The position numbers and the translations under genes were made by a program. This document shows, piece after piece, positions 40,681 through 50,341 of a stretch of DNA of 64,000 bases (its first letter is position 1; each line of letters opens with the position of its first letter). The notes under the pieces are model-generated. The model was not told the origin of the DNA. It did not search any database and saw only the letters and a program-made list of their open reading frames with translations. The stretch spans positions 1 through 64,000 of the forward strand of contig NZ_JALPZO010000112.1 of the NCBI RefSeq assembly GCF_023507745.1, written 5' to 3'. Source of the stretch: Vreelandella olivaria. GTDB lineage: Bacteria > Pseudomonadota > Gammaproteobacteria > Pseudomonadales > Halomonadaceae.

Positions 40681-40715
40681 GGCCTGATAGTGGCCCCAGG
40701 TAGTCGAGGTGATGG

Positions 40716-43700
40716 ATGCATTACGTTGCGATTGAAGAGAGTCGGCAGGATCTTTTAAAGCAGCTACAAGAACGCATGGAAGCGCGACTGGAGCCTGCAC
40801 GAGCGGCAGAGATTGAAGCCTTTGCCCGGCACTTTTACGCTACCGTACCACTGGAAGACCTGGTTGATCGGCGGCTGGATGATCTCTATGGCGCCACGCT
40901 GTCGATTTGGCAATTTCTGCAGCATCATGATCCCCAAAGCCCCAAGATCCGGGTGTTTAACCCGGATTTTGAGGAGCATGGCTGGCAGTCGACCCATACT
41001 TTTGTGGCAGTATTGCATGAGGACATGCCATTTTTAGTCGACTCAGTACGCATCGAACTCAACCGCCGGGGCCTGACTGTTCACGCCATCCAGAATGCCG
41101 TGTTTACCGTGGAGCGCGACGGCCAGCATCAATTGCAACAACTTACTGCGCCGCGCTATGAAAGTGCTCCCGACATGCGGGAATCACTTATTGTGATAGA
41201 GGTGGATCGCCACACCGACCCAGCACTACTGGCGAAAATTGAGCGTAAACTGCACGAAGTGCTGCGGGATGTACGCACTGCTGTCAACGATTTTGAGCCA
41301 ATGTGTGGTCAGATTACCTCTGCTATTCAAGAGCTTGAGAAAAACTGTCCGCCCCAGATAGATCCTGACGACCATGAGGAGGCCATTGCCTTCCTGGAGT
41401 GGTTGCTCAAGGATAACTTTACCTTCCTCGGTTACGATGAATACCTGTTGGAAAATGGTGAACTCCAGCGTGACCCCAACAGTGTGTTGGGGGTATTCCG
41501 CCTGGATCAGCCGCGTTACCGCGAGCGTATCCGTACTGAAGAGGGCATCGACGAGCACGATGACTATGTGCTGGTGCCCCAGTTATTGTCTTTTGCCAAA
41601 AGTGCTCACCACTCTCGTGTTCACCGGCCTACCTATCCTGATTACATCACCGTTGACCGCTACGATGACAGCGGTAATGTGATTGGTGAGCGCCGCTTTT
41701 TCGGCCTGCTTACCGCCACGGTGTATAACGAGTCGCCGCGTAATATTCCGTTGTTGCGCCGCAAGCTGAGGGCGGTAATGGATATTGCCGGCTTCAACCC
41801 CCAGGGCCATAACGGCAAACAGTTGTTACAGGTGCTGGAAGTGTACCCCCGTGATGATCTGTTCCAGATCAGTACGGAATCCCTGGCCAGTACAGCGCTT
41901 GGCATTTTAAACATTCGCGAGCGTCGCCAGGTACGTCTGTTTATCCGCGCAGATGTGAGCGGCAAGTTCTACTCCTGCCTGGTGTTTGTACCAAGGGATG
42001 TTTTCTCCACCGATCTTCGTCAGCGCATCCAATCCATGCTGTGCGATGAACTGGATGCCCATTTCGGCGACTTCAATACCTATTTGTCGGAATCGGTGCT
42101 GGCACGTATTCAACTGATTTTACGCTTTAATGGCGATGCTCCCAGCCAGTACGACCTCAAGCGCCTGGAAAGCAAAGTGGCTCGCTTGGCACGCAGCTGG
42201 CGTGATGACCTGCAGGCGGCGATGGTTGAAGGCTTTGGTGAAGAGCGTGCCAATCACCTGACTGACCAGTTCCAGAATGCGTTTTCGGCCAGTTACCGTG
42301 AAGACTTCAATGCCCGTACGGCCGTGTTTGATATTCAGCACCTGTTAAACCTGGATAGCGGCGAGGATCTGTCGCTATCACTTTACCGCCCCCTCGAAGA
42401 ACAAGCGGGCGGTATGAACCTGAAGCTGTTCCACCGCGGATCACAGATACCGCTGTCCGACGTCTTGCCGATGATGGAAAACCTGGGGCTACGGGTGATC
42501 GGTGAGCGTCCTTATGAGATCAACGCTCCCCAGCAGCGTTACTGGATTCATGATTTCGAACTGGAGCATAGTCGTGAAGGCGTTAATTTAAGCGACATGC
42601 GCGACACCTTTAGCGAAGCCTTCAAGCGTATCTGGGCGGGCGAGGCGGATAACGATGCCTTTAACCGCCTGATTATTGGTGCCGGACTGGATTGGCGTGA
42701 AGTGGCAATGCTGCGGGGTTATGCCCGTTACCTAAAGCAGATCCGCTTTGGTATGTCCCAGGACTATATTGCGGCGACGCTGGCAAATTACCCGGCCATT
42801 ACCAAAGAACTGGTTGAACTGTTCCGGCTGCGTTTTGATCCTGCACGCCAGTCCAGCACCTCAGATGACTGCGTTGCGCGTTTGAATGAGTGCCTGGAAG
42901 GTGTTGCCAGTCTCAATGACGATCAGTTGCTGCGCCGCTTTATGGAGCTTATTCAAGCGACACTGCGTACCAACTACTACCAGCAAACCAGTGATGGCCG
43001 CTTCAAGGATTACATTGCCTACAAGCTTGAGCCATCAAAAGTCACTGGAATGCCCAAGCCGCGTCCGGCGTTTGAGATTTTTGTTTGCTCGCCGCGTGTT
43101 GAAGGTGTGCATCTGCGTGGTGGTAAAGTAGCGCGGGGCGGGTTGCGCTGGTCTGACCGGCTTGAGGATTTCCGTACAGAAGTCCTTGGTCTGGTGAAAG
43201 CTCAACAGGTGAAGAATGCGGTCATCGTACCGGTAGGCGCAAAAGGCGGTTTTGTGTGCAAGCGCATGCCCGAAAATGCCGACCGCGAAACTCAGCAGAA
43301 AGAAGGTATTGCCTGCTACCAGATTTTTATTCGCGCCCTGCTGGATGTCACCGATAATCTGGTGGGCGGTGACGTGGTGCCACCGAAAGATGTGGTTCGC
43401 CACGATGATGATGACACTTACCTGGTGGTGGCCGCAGATAAAGGCACGGCAACGTTCTCAGATATCGCCAATGCCATATCCGTGGAGTATGGTCACTGGC
43501 TGGGGGATGCCTTTGCCTCGGGTGGAGCCAATGGTTACGACCATAAGAAAATGGCCATTACTGCCCGCGGCGCCTGGGAATCCGTTAAACGCCACTTTAA
43601 AAATCTGGGCGTTAATACCCAGCAGGATCTGTTCACGGTTGTCGGTATTGGTGATATGGCCGGTGATGTGTTCGGTAACGGTATGTTGCTATCGGATAAG

Positions 43701-45539
43701 ATCCAACTGGTAGGGGCGTTTAACCACCTGCACATTTTCGTAGACCCGAATCCTGATGCTGAAGCGTCGTTTGCAGAGCGTAAGCGCCTGTTCAACTTAC
43801 CCCGTTCCAGTTGGGAGGATTACAGTCCTGAGCTGATTTCACAAGGTGGTGGTGTATTTAGCCGTAGTGCTAAATCAATCACTATCACCCCTGAAATGCA
43901 GCAGGTATTTGGCATTCAGGAAACACGTCTGTCACCGAGCGACCTGATTCGCGCCATGCTGAAGGCGAAGGTTGATCTGATCTGGAACGGTGGCATCGGC
44001 ACTTACGTGAAAAGCTCTGATGAAACCGACGCTGACGTGGGCGATAAAGCCAATGACATGCTGCGCGTTAACGGCGCTGAGCTGAACTGCCGCGTGGTAG
44101 GCGAGGGCGGTAACCTGGGGCTGACCCAGCAGGGCCGCATGGAGGCTGCTGCCAACGGTGTGCGTGTTTATACCGACTTTATCGATAACGCCGGAGGCGT
44201 TAACTGTTCTGACCACGAAGTTAATATCAAGATATTAATTGATGAAGTGGTTAAACGTGGTGATATGACGGATAAGCAACGTAATCAGCTGTTGGCGGAA
44301 ATGACGGATGAAGTCGCCAAGCTGGTCATTCTGGACAACTACCGCCAGACCCAGGCGCTGGATCTGTCCGAAATCCTGTCCCATCAGGGAATGAGATCCT
44401 ATCGCCGCTTTATCAGCGAGTTGGAATCCGCCGGTCAAATTGATCGTGAACTGGAGTTTCTGCCCACCGATGAGGTGCTTAAAGAGCGTGCCAGTAATCA
44501 CCAGGGCATGCGTCTGCCGGAGCTGTCGGTACTGATTTCCTACGCCAAAAGCACCTTGAAGGGCGATTTGATCAATTCAGATGTGCCCGATGACCTCTAC
44601 ATACACCGTCATCTGGAGCGCCTTTTCCCGGCGGTATTGACGGAGCGCTATCAGAGCGAAATGTATGAGCACCGCCTGAAACGCGAAATCGTTGCCACCC
44701 AGGTTGCCAACGATCTGGTGGATCATATGGGGGTCATATTTGTACGTCGCTTGAGGGACTCCACCGGCGCAGGTCGTGCTGATATTGCCCGTGCCTACGT
44801 AGTGGCCCGTGATGCGTTCAACCTGCCTGCCCTATGGGCACAGATCGAAGCATTGGACAATCAGGTGTCCAGCCGTGTGCAGTACTCCATGATGCTTGAT
44901 TTGATGCGTATGATTCGCCGTGCAACGCGCTGGTTCCTGCGCCAGCATCTGGGGCTTTCCACCCAGGATGCCATTGAGTACTTTGGTCCCCGTTTGGCCC
45001 AACTGCAGGAAGGTATCGGTGAGCTGTTGAGTGGTGAAGAGCAGTCAGCCTGGCGTAAGCGCTGTAACGAATTGCTGGAAGCGGGTGTACCCGAGACGCT
45101 GGCCTCTACGGTGGCCGCGGCGCCAAGCCTGTATGCTGGCCTGGGTATCATTCAGGCAGCACGTATCACTAATGAGAAACCCCAGCGTGTGGCCGAGGTA
45201 TTTTACGAAATTGGCAGCCGTCTGGAGCTTCCCTGGATGAGTCAGCAGGTCACTCGCCTGGAAGTACGCGACGCATGGCAGGCTCAGGCACGGGAAACGT
45301 TCCGTGATGATATCGACCGTCAGCAACTGGCCCTCACCACCAGTGTGCTTAAGCTGGAGGCGGGCAGTCGTGATACCCAGGAGCGGGTCGCCCAATGGCT
45401 GGAGCAGCATGCCGATCTGCACCGTCGCTGGTGTCGGCTGATTGAGGAAGTGCGCGGTGGCAGTGAAGGTGGTTTTGCGCTATTTGCGGTAGCGGTGCGC
45501 GAGCTGGTGGATCTTGCGGAAAGCGATAGTGAGGCATGA
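40716..45539 (+). CDS. gdhB: NAD-specific glutamate dehydrogenase, large (180 kDa) type
   Basis: This catabolic enzyme deaminates glutamate to 2-oxoglutarate and ammonia with NAD. At 1607 residues it is the L-180 class described from Pseudomonas and Streptomyces. The N-terminal half holds regulatory ACT-like regions (FLVDSVRIELNRRGLTVHAIQN in the frame). The catalytic domain spans roughly residues 790-1150, with RGGLRWSDRLEDFRTEVLGL, the lysine region VGAKGGFVCKR near 842, and the nucleotide-binding GIGDMAGDVFGNGML. A GAGGTG precedes the ATG. A structured leader lies upstream and a strong terminator downstream, so it is monocistronic. Confidence 0.96.
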   Translation: MHYVAIEESRQDLLKQLQERMEARLEPARAAEIEAFARHFYATVPLEDLVDRRLDDLYGATLSIWQFLQHHDPQSPKIRVFNPDFEEHGWQSTHTFVAVLHEDMPFLVDSVRIELNRRGLTVHAIQNAVFTVERDGQHQLQQLTAPRYESAPDMRESLIVIEVDRHTDPALLAKIERKLHEVLRDVRTAVNDFEPMCGQITSAIQELEKNCPPQIDPDDHEEAIAFLEWLLKDNFTFLGYDEYLLENGELQRDPNSVLGVFRLDQPRYRERIRTEEGIDEHDDYVLVPQLLSFAKSAHHSRVHRPTYPDYITVDRYDDSGNVIGERRFFGLLTATVYNESPRNIPLLRRKLRAVMDIAGFNPQGHNGKQLLQVLEVYPRDDLFQISTESLASTALGILNIRERRQVRLFIRADVSGKFYSCLVFVPRDVFSTDLRQRIQSMLCDELDAHFGDFNTYLSESVLARIQLILRFNGDAPSQYDLKRLESKVARLARSWRDDLQAAMVEGFGEERANHLTDQFQNAFSASYREDFNARTAVFDIQHLLNLDSGEDLSLSLYRPLEEQAGGMNLKLFHRGSQIPLSDVLPMMENLGLRVIGERPYEINAPQQRYWIHDFELEHSREGVNLSDMRDTFSEAFKRIWAGEADNDAFNRLIIGAGLDWREVAMLRGYARYLKQIRFGMSQDYIAATLANYPAITKELVELFRLRFDPARQSSTSDDCVARLNECLEGVASLNDDQLLRRFMELIQATLRTNYYQQTSDGRFKDYIAYKLEPSKVTGMPKPRPAFEIFVCSPRVEGVHLRGGKVARGGLRWSDRLEDFRTEVLGLVKAQQVKNAVIVPVGAKGGFVCKRMPENADRETQQKEGIACYQIFIRALLDVTDNLVGGDVVPPKDVVRHDDDDTYLVVAADKGTATFSDIANAISVEYGHWLGDAFASGGANGYDHKKMAITARGAWESVKRHFKNLGVNTQQDLFTVVGIGDMAGDVFGNGMLLSDKIQLVGAFNHLHIFVDPNPDAEASFAERKRLFNLPRSSWEDYSPELISQGGGVFSRSAKSITITPEMQQVFGIQETRLSPSDLIRAMLKAKVDLIWNGGIGTYVKSSDETDADVGDKANDMLRVNGAELNCRVVGEGGNLGLTQQGRMEAAANGVRVYTDFIDNAGGVNCSDHEVNIKILIDEVVKRGDMTDKQRNQLLAEMTDEVAKLVILDNYRQTQALDLSEILSHQGMRSYRRFISELESAGQIDRELEFLPTDEVLKERASNHQGMRLPELSVLISYAKSTLKGDLINSDVPDDLYIHRHLERLFPAVLTERYQSEMYEHRLKREIVATQVANDLVDHMGVIFVRRLRDSTGAGRADIARAYVVARDAFNLPALWAQIEALDNQVSSRVQYSMMLDLMRMIRRATRWFLRQHLGLSTQDAIEYFGPRLAQLQEGIGELLSGEEQSAWRKRCNELLEAGVPETLASTVAAAPSLYAGLGIIQAARITNEKPQRVAEVFYEIGSRLELPWMSQQVTRLEVRDAWQAQARETFRDDIDRQQLALTTSVLKLEAGSRDTQERVAQWLEQHADLHRRWCRLIEEVRGGSEGGFALFAVAVRELVDLAESDSEA

Positions 45540-45574
45540 TAACCTCTTAACTAACACTCTTGAAGCCCTTATCG

Positions 45575-45609
45575 ACCGCGCTCTGGCCAGCCCCAGGGCG
45601 CGGTTTTTT
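45575..45609 (+). terminator. Strong intrinsic terminator of gdhB
   Basis: CCGCGCTCTGG pairs with CCAGGGCGCGG (one G-T pair) around a short loop and is followed by six T residues. Confidence 0.92.
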
Positions 45610-45612
45610 GTG

Positions 45613-45648
45613 CTGAAAGACCTGCCCATGTTGAAAGACCTGCCCATG
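45613..45648. repeat. 18-bp tandem duplication upstream of pyrD
   Basis: Two adjacent copies of YTGAAAGACCTGCCCATG (differing only in the first base, C or T) lie between the gdhB terminator and a possible -10 element TATACT at 45670-45675, about 80 bases ahead of pyrD. Confidence 0.85.
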
Positions 45649-45725
45649 CGCATGACGTACGATTTGCGCTATACTGCGCCCGCCTCGCATTGCGCCCATG
45701 CCAACCGCCCAGGAGAGACCCACCG

Positions 45726-46739
45726 ATGTATAACCTTGCCCGTTCATTGTTGTTTCGTCTGGACCCGGAAACGTCGCACGGTATGGCGCTAAGTGCGTTA
45801 GAAGCATTGCACCGGGTGGGGGGCATAAAACGCGTATATGGTGAGCCTGTCAGCGATCCCGTTGAAGTGATGGGGTTACGCTTTGCCAACCGGGTTGGCC
45901 TCGCGGCTGGTCTGGATAAAAACGCTGACCATATAGATGCTCTGGGAGCCTTGGGATTTGGTTTTATCGAGGTGGGTACGGTAACCCCCAGGCCGCAGCC
46001 CGGCAATCCCAAACCACGCCTGTTCCGGCTGGCCAGCCACCAGGCCATCATCAATCGCTTTGGTTTTAACAACAAAGGGGTTGAGCATTTGGTGCGGCAG
46101 GTAAAGCAGCGTACCTACGACGGTGTTGTCGGTATCAATATTGGCAAGAACCTGACCACGTCGGTAGAGAACGCCCTGGATGATTACCTGGTCTGCCTGG
46201 AAGCTGTCCATGGCGTAGCTGATTATGTTGCGGTGAATGTTTCATCGCCCAATACTCCAGGGCTGCGCACGCTACAATTTGGTGAGCAGTTGGATGTGTT
46301 GCTGGCGCCTATTCGTGCCCGTAGCCAGGAGCTGGATGCTGAGACGGGGCGAAAAGTACCGCTACTGGTGAAAATCGCCCCGGATATGAGCGAAGAAGAG
46401 GTGGCGTTGGTGGCGGGTAGTATTGCGCGCAATGGATTAGATGGTGTCATTGCCACCAACACCACCGTTTCCCGCGAGGGGGTGGAAGGTGACCCACAAG
46501 CCGATGAAACGGGTGGGCTCTCTGGCAAACCGGTATACGAAGCCTCTAATACGGTTATTCGCCTGTTGCGTACGCACCTGCCGACGCTGCCGATTATTGG
46601 TGTGGGAGGTATCGACAGTGGTGAGGCAGCAAACGCAAAGATTGCCGCAGGTGCCGATCTGGTGCAGCTCTATTCCGGGCTGATTTATCAGGGACCTGGA
46701 CTGGTGAAAACATGTGCGGAAGCGTTGAGGCAAGGGTAG
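45726..46739 (+). CDS. pyrD: Dihydroorotate dehydrogenase (quinone), class 2
   Basis: PyrD oxidises dihydroorotate to orotate in pyrimidine synthesis, passing electrons to quinone at the inner membrane. From ATG 45726, behind AGGAGA, it is 337 residues, the usual length; an earlier ATG at 45690 is unsupported. The amphipathic N-terminal helix (YNLARSLLFRLDPETSH) marks class 2. FMN and substrate motifs include GLAAGLDKNAD, GTVTPRPQPGNPKPRLFR, NRFGFNNKG, VNVSSPNTPGLR with the catalytic Ser, and GGIDSGEAA. Neighbours rmf and rlmKL match pseudomonad order. Confidence 0.96.
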   Translation: MYNLARSLLFRLDPETSHGMALSALEALHRVGGIKRVYGEPVSDPVEVMGLRFANRVGLAAGLDKNADHIDALGALGFGFIEVGTVTPRPQPGNPKPRLFRLASHQAIINRFGFNNKGVEHLVRQVKQRTYDGVVGINIGKNLTTSVENALDDYLVCLEAVHGVADYVAVNVSSPNTPGLRTLQFGEQLDVLLAPIRARSQELDAETGRKVPLLVKIAPDMSEEEVALVAGSIARNGLDGVIATNTTVSREGVEGDPQADETGGLSGKPVYEASNTVIRLLRTHLPTLPIIGVGGIDSGEAANAKIAAGADLVQLYSGLIYQGPGLVKTCAEALRQG

Positions 46740-46750
46740 TAGAAGGGATA

Positions 46751-46776
46751 TAAAAAGCCCGCCTGATTAGCGGGCT
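46751..46776 (-). terminator. Intrinsic terminator of rmf
   Basis: AGCCCGC and GCGGGCT form a perfect 7-bp stem with a 7-base loop. On the minus strand it is followed by TTTTTA, placing it 40 bases after the rmf stop. It may also stop pyrD transcripts. Confidence 0.82.
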
Positions 46777-46815
46777 ACGTACTCCTAACGTAATTTGCGA
46801 AAAGATGTTAATTCG

Positions 46816-47025
46816 TCAGGTCAAAACCATGGGATTTTTGTGGATACCGGAAACGCCGGTCATGCCGTCCCACTGGTCGCCGCGACCTTCACGCCAACCG
46901 CTCATCCAGTATTCGCGTAAATTAATATCTTGGCTGGGACAATCATCACGGGAGCGACCCGTAATGCCCGCTTTATAACCGTGAACATAGGCCCGCTGGA
47001 AGCGATCACGTTTTTGTCGTTTCAT
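46816..47025 (-). CDS. rmf: Ribosome modulation factor
   Basis: RMF binds 70S ribosomes in stationary phase and drives formation of inactive 100S dimers. The 69-residue basic protein matches family length and motifs: MKRQKRDRFQRAYVHGYKAG, then GRSRDDCP and WMSGWREGR. AAGAGGTTAG lies just before the ATG. It has a private terminator and a long upstream region, as expected for a growth-phase-controlled gene. Confidence 0.96.
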   Translation of the reverse strand: MKRQKRDRFQRAYVHGYKAGITGRSRDDCPSQDINLREYWMSGWREGRGDQWDGMTGVSGIHKNPMVLT

Positions 47026-47391
47026 TGGCTAACCTCTTTTCATGAAAGCCTTTGATAAGAAGTAGTGAGCTGTGCAGTAAGATCCGTTGCGCAACAGCAT
47101 CGACTACTTCGAGAGCTGACTTCAAGAGCGAGCCTCCGCAAAGCGCTAATGCCTAGCACTCACGTGCTGAACGGGCAAAGCGGCAGGCTCGACAAGCCAT
47201 TGGTCTTTAAGTGGCTGGCCAGTTGATGACAAACCCATTAATGACCATGACAGACAACGCATGCGTTTTTCAGTAGCTACTCTCTTATTGTTAGACCATG
47301 ATGGGGTCACTTGTCGACCATCAAATTGTCATAAGACGTAAACACATTTGCCATACATAGGAATATCGCGCCTTTACGCGCGGCGATCATC
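47026..47391. other. Long intergenic region between divergent rmf and rlmKL
   Basis: These 366 bases must hold the promoters of both genes. I see no open frame with a ribosome binding site, no clear sigma-70 hexamer pair and no convincing hairpin. Confidence 0.6.
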
Positions 47392-49623
47392 ATGACTGAG
47401 TCGAGCCAAATTGCCCCTCTAAACCTCCTTGCCACGTGCCCTAAAGGCATCGAAGGCCTGCTGGCGGATGAATTAATGGCCCTGGGCGCTGTACCGGGCA
47501 AAACCACGGTGGCAGGTGTTTATTTTTCTGCCAGCCAGGAAACTGCTTACCGGGTATGTCTTTGGTCCCGGCTGGCCAACCGCGTCATACTGCTGCTGTC
47601 CAGAGAGGCGATGGTGGGTACTGCCGAGCAGGTGCGCGACGTGGTTGCCCGCCTTGACTGGGGGCGGCACTTGGCTGTTGGCAAAACATTGGCCGTCGAT
47701 TTCCATGGGCGCAGTGACCACATTCGCCATACTCGTTTTGGCGCCCAAACGGTAAAGGATGGCATCGTTGACGCGCTACAACTGGCAGGGCAGGTACGGC
47801 CTGATGTCGACACCAAATCCCCCGATCTACGCATTTATGCTCATCTTCACCGTGCCAATCTGACCATTGGCATTGACCTGGCAGGGGAGAGCCTGCATCG
47901 CCGTGGCTATCGCCGCGATGTGGGCCATGCTCCATTGAAAGAGAACCTGGCGGCCGCCTTGCTGGTACGTGCAGGCTGGCCAGAGCGGGCTAAAGTGGGC
48001 GAGCCGCTGCTAGACCCCTTGTGCGGCGCAGGAACGTTGCTGATTGAGGCGGCGCTGATAGCCGCCGATCAGGCGCCTAACCTTAACCGGGAGCGCTTCG
48101 GCTTCCATGGCTGGGCTGGTCATAACGAGCCCATGTGGTGTGAGTTGAAGCGTGAAGCTGAAGCGCGGGCTTCGATAGGCCGTAAACGCTGTAAAACACA
48201 GCTGATAGGCTTTGACCAAAGTCCGGCGGCACTGTCGGCGGCAAAAGCGAACGCGATGCGGGCAGGTATTCCAGCGCTGCTCAGTCTGCATGGGCAAAGC
48301 CTTATCCAGCTGACCCGGCCAGAGTCGCTGACGGCTGAGCAGGGGTTGCTGATCACTAATCCGCCTTATGGTGAGCGCCTGGGCGAGCTGCCTGAGCTGG
48401 TGCGGCTCTATGCGCAGTTGGGTGAAAAGACCAAAGCGCTATTTCCTGGTTGGACGCTGGCGCTATTTACCGGTAATCCCGATCTGGGCCACCGCCTGGG
48501 ACTGCGTGCCCACAAGCAGTATGCGCTGAAGAATGGCGCTCTGGATGCCAAATTGCTGCTTATGGAGATTGGCCTTCCCAGGGCCAACGACGTGGTGAGC
48601 AAAAATGGCAAGCCAGAGCAAAGTGGCCAGAGCGGCGCTAATGTGGGACAACCTGCCGGGGCTAACGGCAAACCTGCCGTATCTGAAAATGCGCAGATGT
48701 TTGCCAACCGCCTGGCGAAAAATCAAAAACGTCTGAAAAAGTGGCTAAAGCATAGTGGTGAAGCCTGTTACCGCATATACGATGCCGATATGCCGGAGTA
48801 TGCACTGGCGGTAGACCGTTATGGCGACCGGGTTCATGTGCAGGAGTATGTGGCTCCCAGCTCCATCAACCCTGCTCAGGCCCAGAAGCGGTTGTTCGAT
48901 GCGCTGGAGGTATTACCCGATGCGCTGGAGGTGGACCCCAGTAACATCTATGTGAAACGTAGAGAGCGGCAAACCGGCACTACTCAATACCAAAAACGCG
49001 ATGCCAGTGGTGAACGCTTTGAAGTGCGGGAGGGGAGTGCGCGGCTATGGGTCAACCTGCGTGATTACCTCGACACCGGGCTGTTTCTTGATCATCGTCC
49101 TGTGCGCCGTATGCTGGGTGAAATGGCCAGTGGCAAGCGCTTCCTGAACCTGTTCTGCTATACCGCGACGGCAACCGTACAGGCCGGTTTGGGAGGAGCA
49201 AGTGACAGTGTCAGCGTGGATATGTCCAATACTTACCTGGAGTGGGCGCGTGACAATTTCGCGTTGAACAAGCTCGATCCACGCTTGCATCGTGTGGTGC
49301 GTGATGACTGCTTTCGCTGGTTGGAAACCGCCAATGCCGAGTTCGATTTAATCTTCATGGACCCGCCGACTTTTTCTAACTCCAAAAAAATGCGCGATAC
49401 GCTGGATATCCAGCGTGACCACCCACGGTTGGTAGAGCTGGCTATGGCGCGCCTTGCACCAGGCGGTACGCTGGTTTTCTCTAACAACCAGCGGCGTTTC
49501 AAGTTAGACGACGCGCTTGCCGAGCGCTATCAGGTGGAGGAGATTACCTCTCGCACTTTTGACCCTGATTTTCAGCGCCGTACTAATCTGCACCATGTAT
49601 TTCTCTTGCAACATAAACCGTAG
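47392..49623 (+). CDS. rlmKL: Bifunctional 23S rRNA methyltransferase RlmKL
   Basis: RlmKL methylates G2445 (N2, RlmL half) and G2069 (N7, RlmK half) of 23S rRNA. The 743-residue fusion has an N-terminal THUMP domain, the RlmL methyltransferase with DPLCGAGTLLIEAALIA near residue 205 and the catalytic NPPYGERLGEL near 322, and the RlmK methyltransferase with FLNLFCYTATATVQA near 585 and MDPPTFSNSKKM near 656. An Asn/Gly/Gln/Ala-rich linker (residues about 400-430) separates the halves and looks like a local insertion. Confidence 0.95.
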   Translation: MTESSQIAPLNLLATCPKGIEGLLADELMALGAVPGKTTVAGVYFSASQETAYRVCLWSRLANRVILLLSREAMVGTAEQVRDVVARLDWGRHLAVGKTLAVDFHGRSDHIRHTRFGAQTVKDGIVDALQLAGQVRPDVDTKSPDLRIYAHLHRANLTIGIDLAGESLHRRGYRRDVGHAPLKENLAAALLVRAGWPERAKVGEPLLDPLCGAGTLLIEAALIAADQAPNLNRERFGFHGWAGHNEPMWCELKREAEARASIGRKRCKTQLIGFDQSPAALSAAKANAMRAGIPALLSLHGQSLIQLTRPESLTAEQGLLITNPPYGERLGELPELVRLYAQLGEKTKALFPGWTLALFTGNPDLGHRLGLRAHKQYALKNGALDAKLLLMEIGLPRANDVVSKNGKPEQSGQSGANVGQPAGANGKPAVSENAQMFANRLAKNQKRLKKWLKHSGEACYRIYDADMPEYALAVDRYGDRVHVQEYVAPSSINPAQAQKRLFDALEVLPDALEVDPSNIYVKRRERQTGTTQYQKRDASGERFEVREGSARLWVNLRDYLDTGLFLDHRPVRRMLGEMASGKRFLNLFCYTATATVQAGLGGASDSVSVDMSNTYLEWARDNFALNKLDPRLHRVVRDDCFRWLETANAEFDLIFMDPPTFSNSKKMRDTLDIQRDHPRLVELAMARLAPGGTLVFSNNQRRFKLDDALAERYQVEEITSRTFDPDFQRRTNLHHVFLLQHKP

Positions 49624-49643
49624 GGGGCAACAGAGCGCCGGTT

Positions 49644-49979
49644 ATGATTCAGCTATCAATTTACACTACCCTAGGGTGTCATCTGTGTGCCCAACTGGAG
49701 GCATTGGTGGTTGCACTTGCCAACCAGGAGGTGGTCTTAACGCGCATTGAGATCAGTGACGACGATGCCCTGGTGGAGCGTTATGGCATACGTATCCCGG
49801 TCTTGATGGATAACAAGGGCATGGAGCTGGACCGCGGGTTCGATGTGGAACGGCTGAGTAGTTGGTTGCGTGAACGTGGCTGGCTGGATGAAGCGAAGCT
49901 GGGCGCACTCACCACTCCACCAGACAAAACACCGCCCGTTGGCGCACACCAGCGTGATGGGCGGCGTTTTCTGGGCTAA
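49644..49979 (+). CDS. Glutaredoxin-family thioredoxin-like protein (DUF836 type)
   Basis: A 111-residue small thioredoxin-fold protein with an N-terminal redox motif CHLC (residues 12-15), the cis-Pro region RIPVLM and a DDDALVERYG helix, typical of the YruB/DUF836 group. Likely cytoplasmic thiol-disulfide role; partner unknown. It follows rlmKL by 20 bases and its stop overlaps the stop of the WGR-like gene on the other strand. Confidence 0.85.
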   Translation: MIQLSIYTTLGCHLCAQLEALVVALANQEVVLTRIEISDDDALVERYGIRIPVLMDNKGMELDRGFDVERLSSWLRERGWLDEAKLGALTTPPDKTPPVGAHQRDGRRFLG

Positions 49980-50257
49980 AGAGCATCGAGCAGTGATAGC
50001 TGACGCATGGCGGCCTGCCCCTCGGGGGTATTATCGGCAGCCTCCAGCACCTTGCGAAAGCCGCGCGAGGTTTGGATCGTGGCCTCATCATCCAACCACA
50101 TCTGCGCCTGCTCCCGAGTATCGGCCAATTGGTGCTTTAGCCCGCCAAACTGGGTTCCAATCTGCCCCCAGGCGCGGCTAAAAATCCAGTCGCCAAACAT
50201 ATCCTGGTGAATATGAACCAACACATAGTCATGGTCGGTTTCCCAGCGTACGATCAC
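49976..50257 (-). CDS. Small WGR-like domain protein
   Basis: A 93-residue protein starting at GTG 50257, six bases after AAGGAG; a longer reading to 50410 would run into the pdxB coding sequence and is unlikely. The N-terminal half resembles a WGR domain: IVRWETDHDYVLVHIHQDMFGDW in the frame, then SRAWGQIGT, the Trp-Gly-Gln replacing the usual Trp-Gly-Arg. Such domains bind DNA or nucleic acids in PARP-like proteins and as stand-alone bacterial proteins. Function here is unknown. It is divergent from pdxB with only 84 bases between starts. Confidence 0.72.
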   Translation of the reverse strand: MIVRWETDHDYVLVHIHQDMFGDWIFSRAWGQIGTQFGGLKHQLADTREQAQMWLDDEATIQTSRGFRKVLEAADNTPEGQAAMRQLSLLDAL

Positions 50258-50341
50258 AACACTCTCCTTAAAATGCCCCCGAACTCGCCTGCACAACAAG
50301 CGATTGCGGGCGTATTGTAAAGCCCGGATACGAAAACGCCT

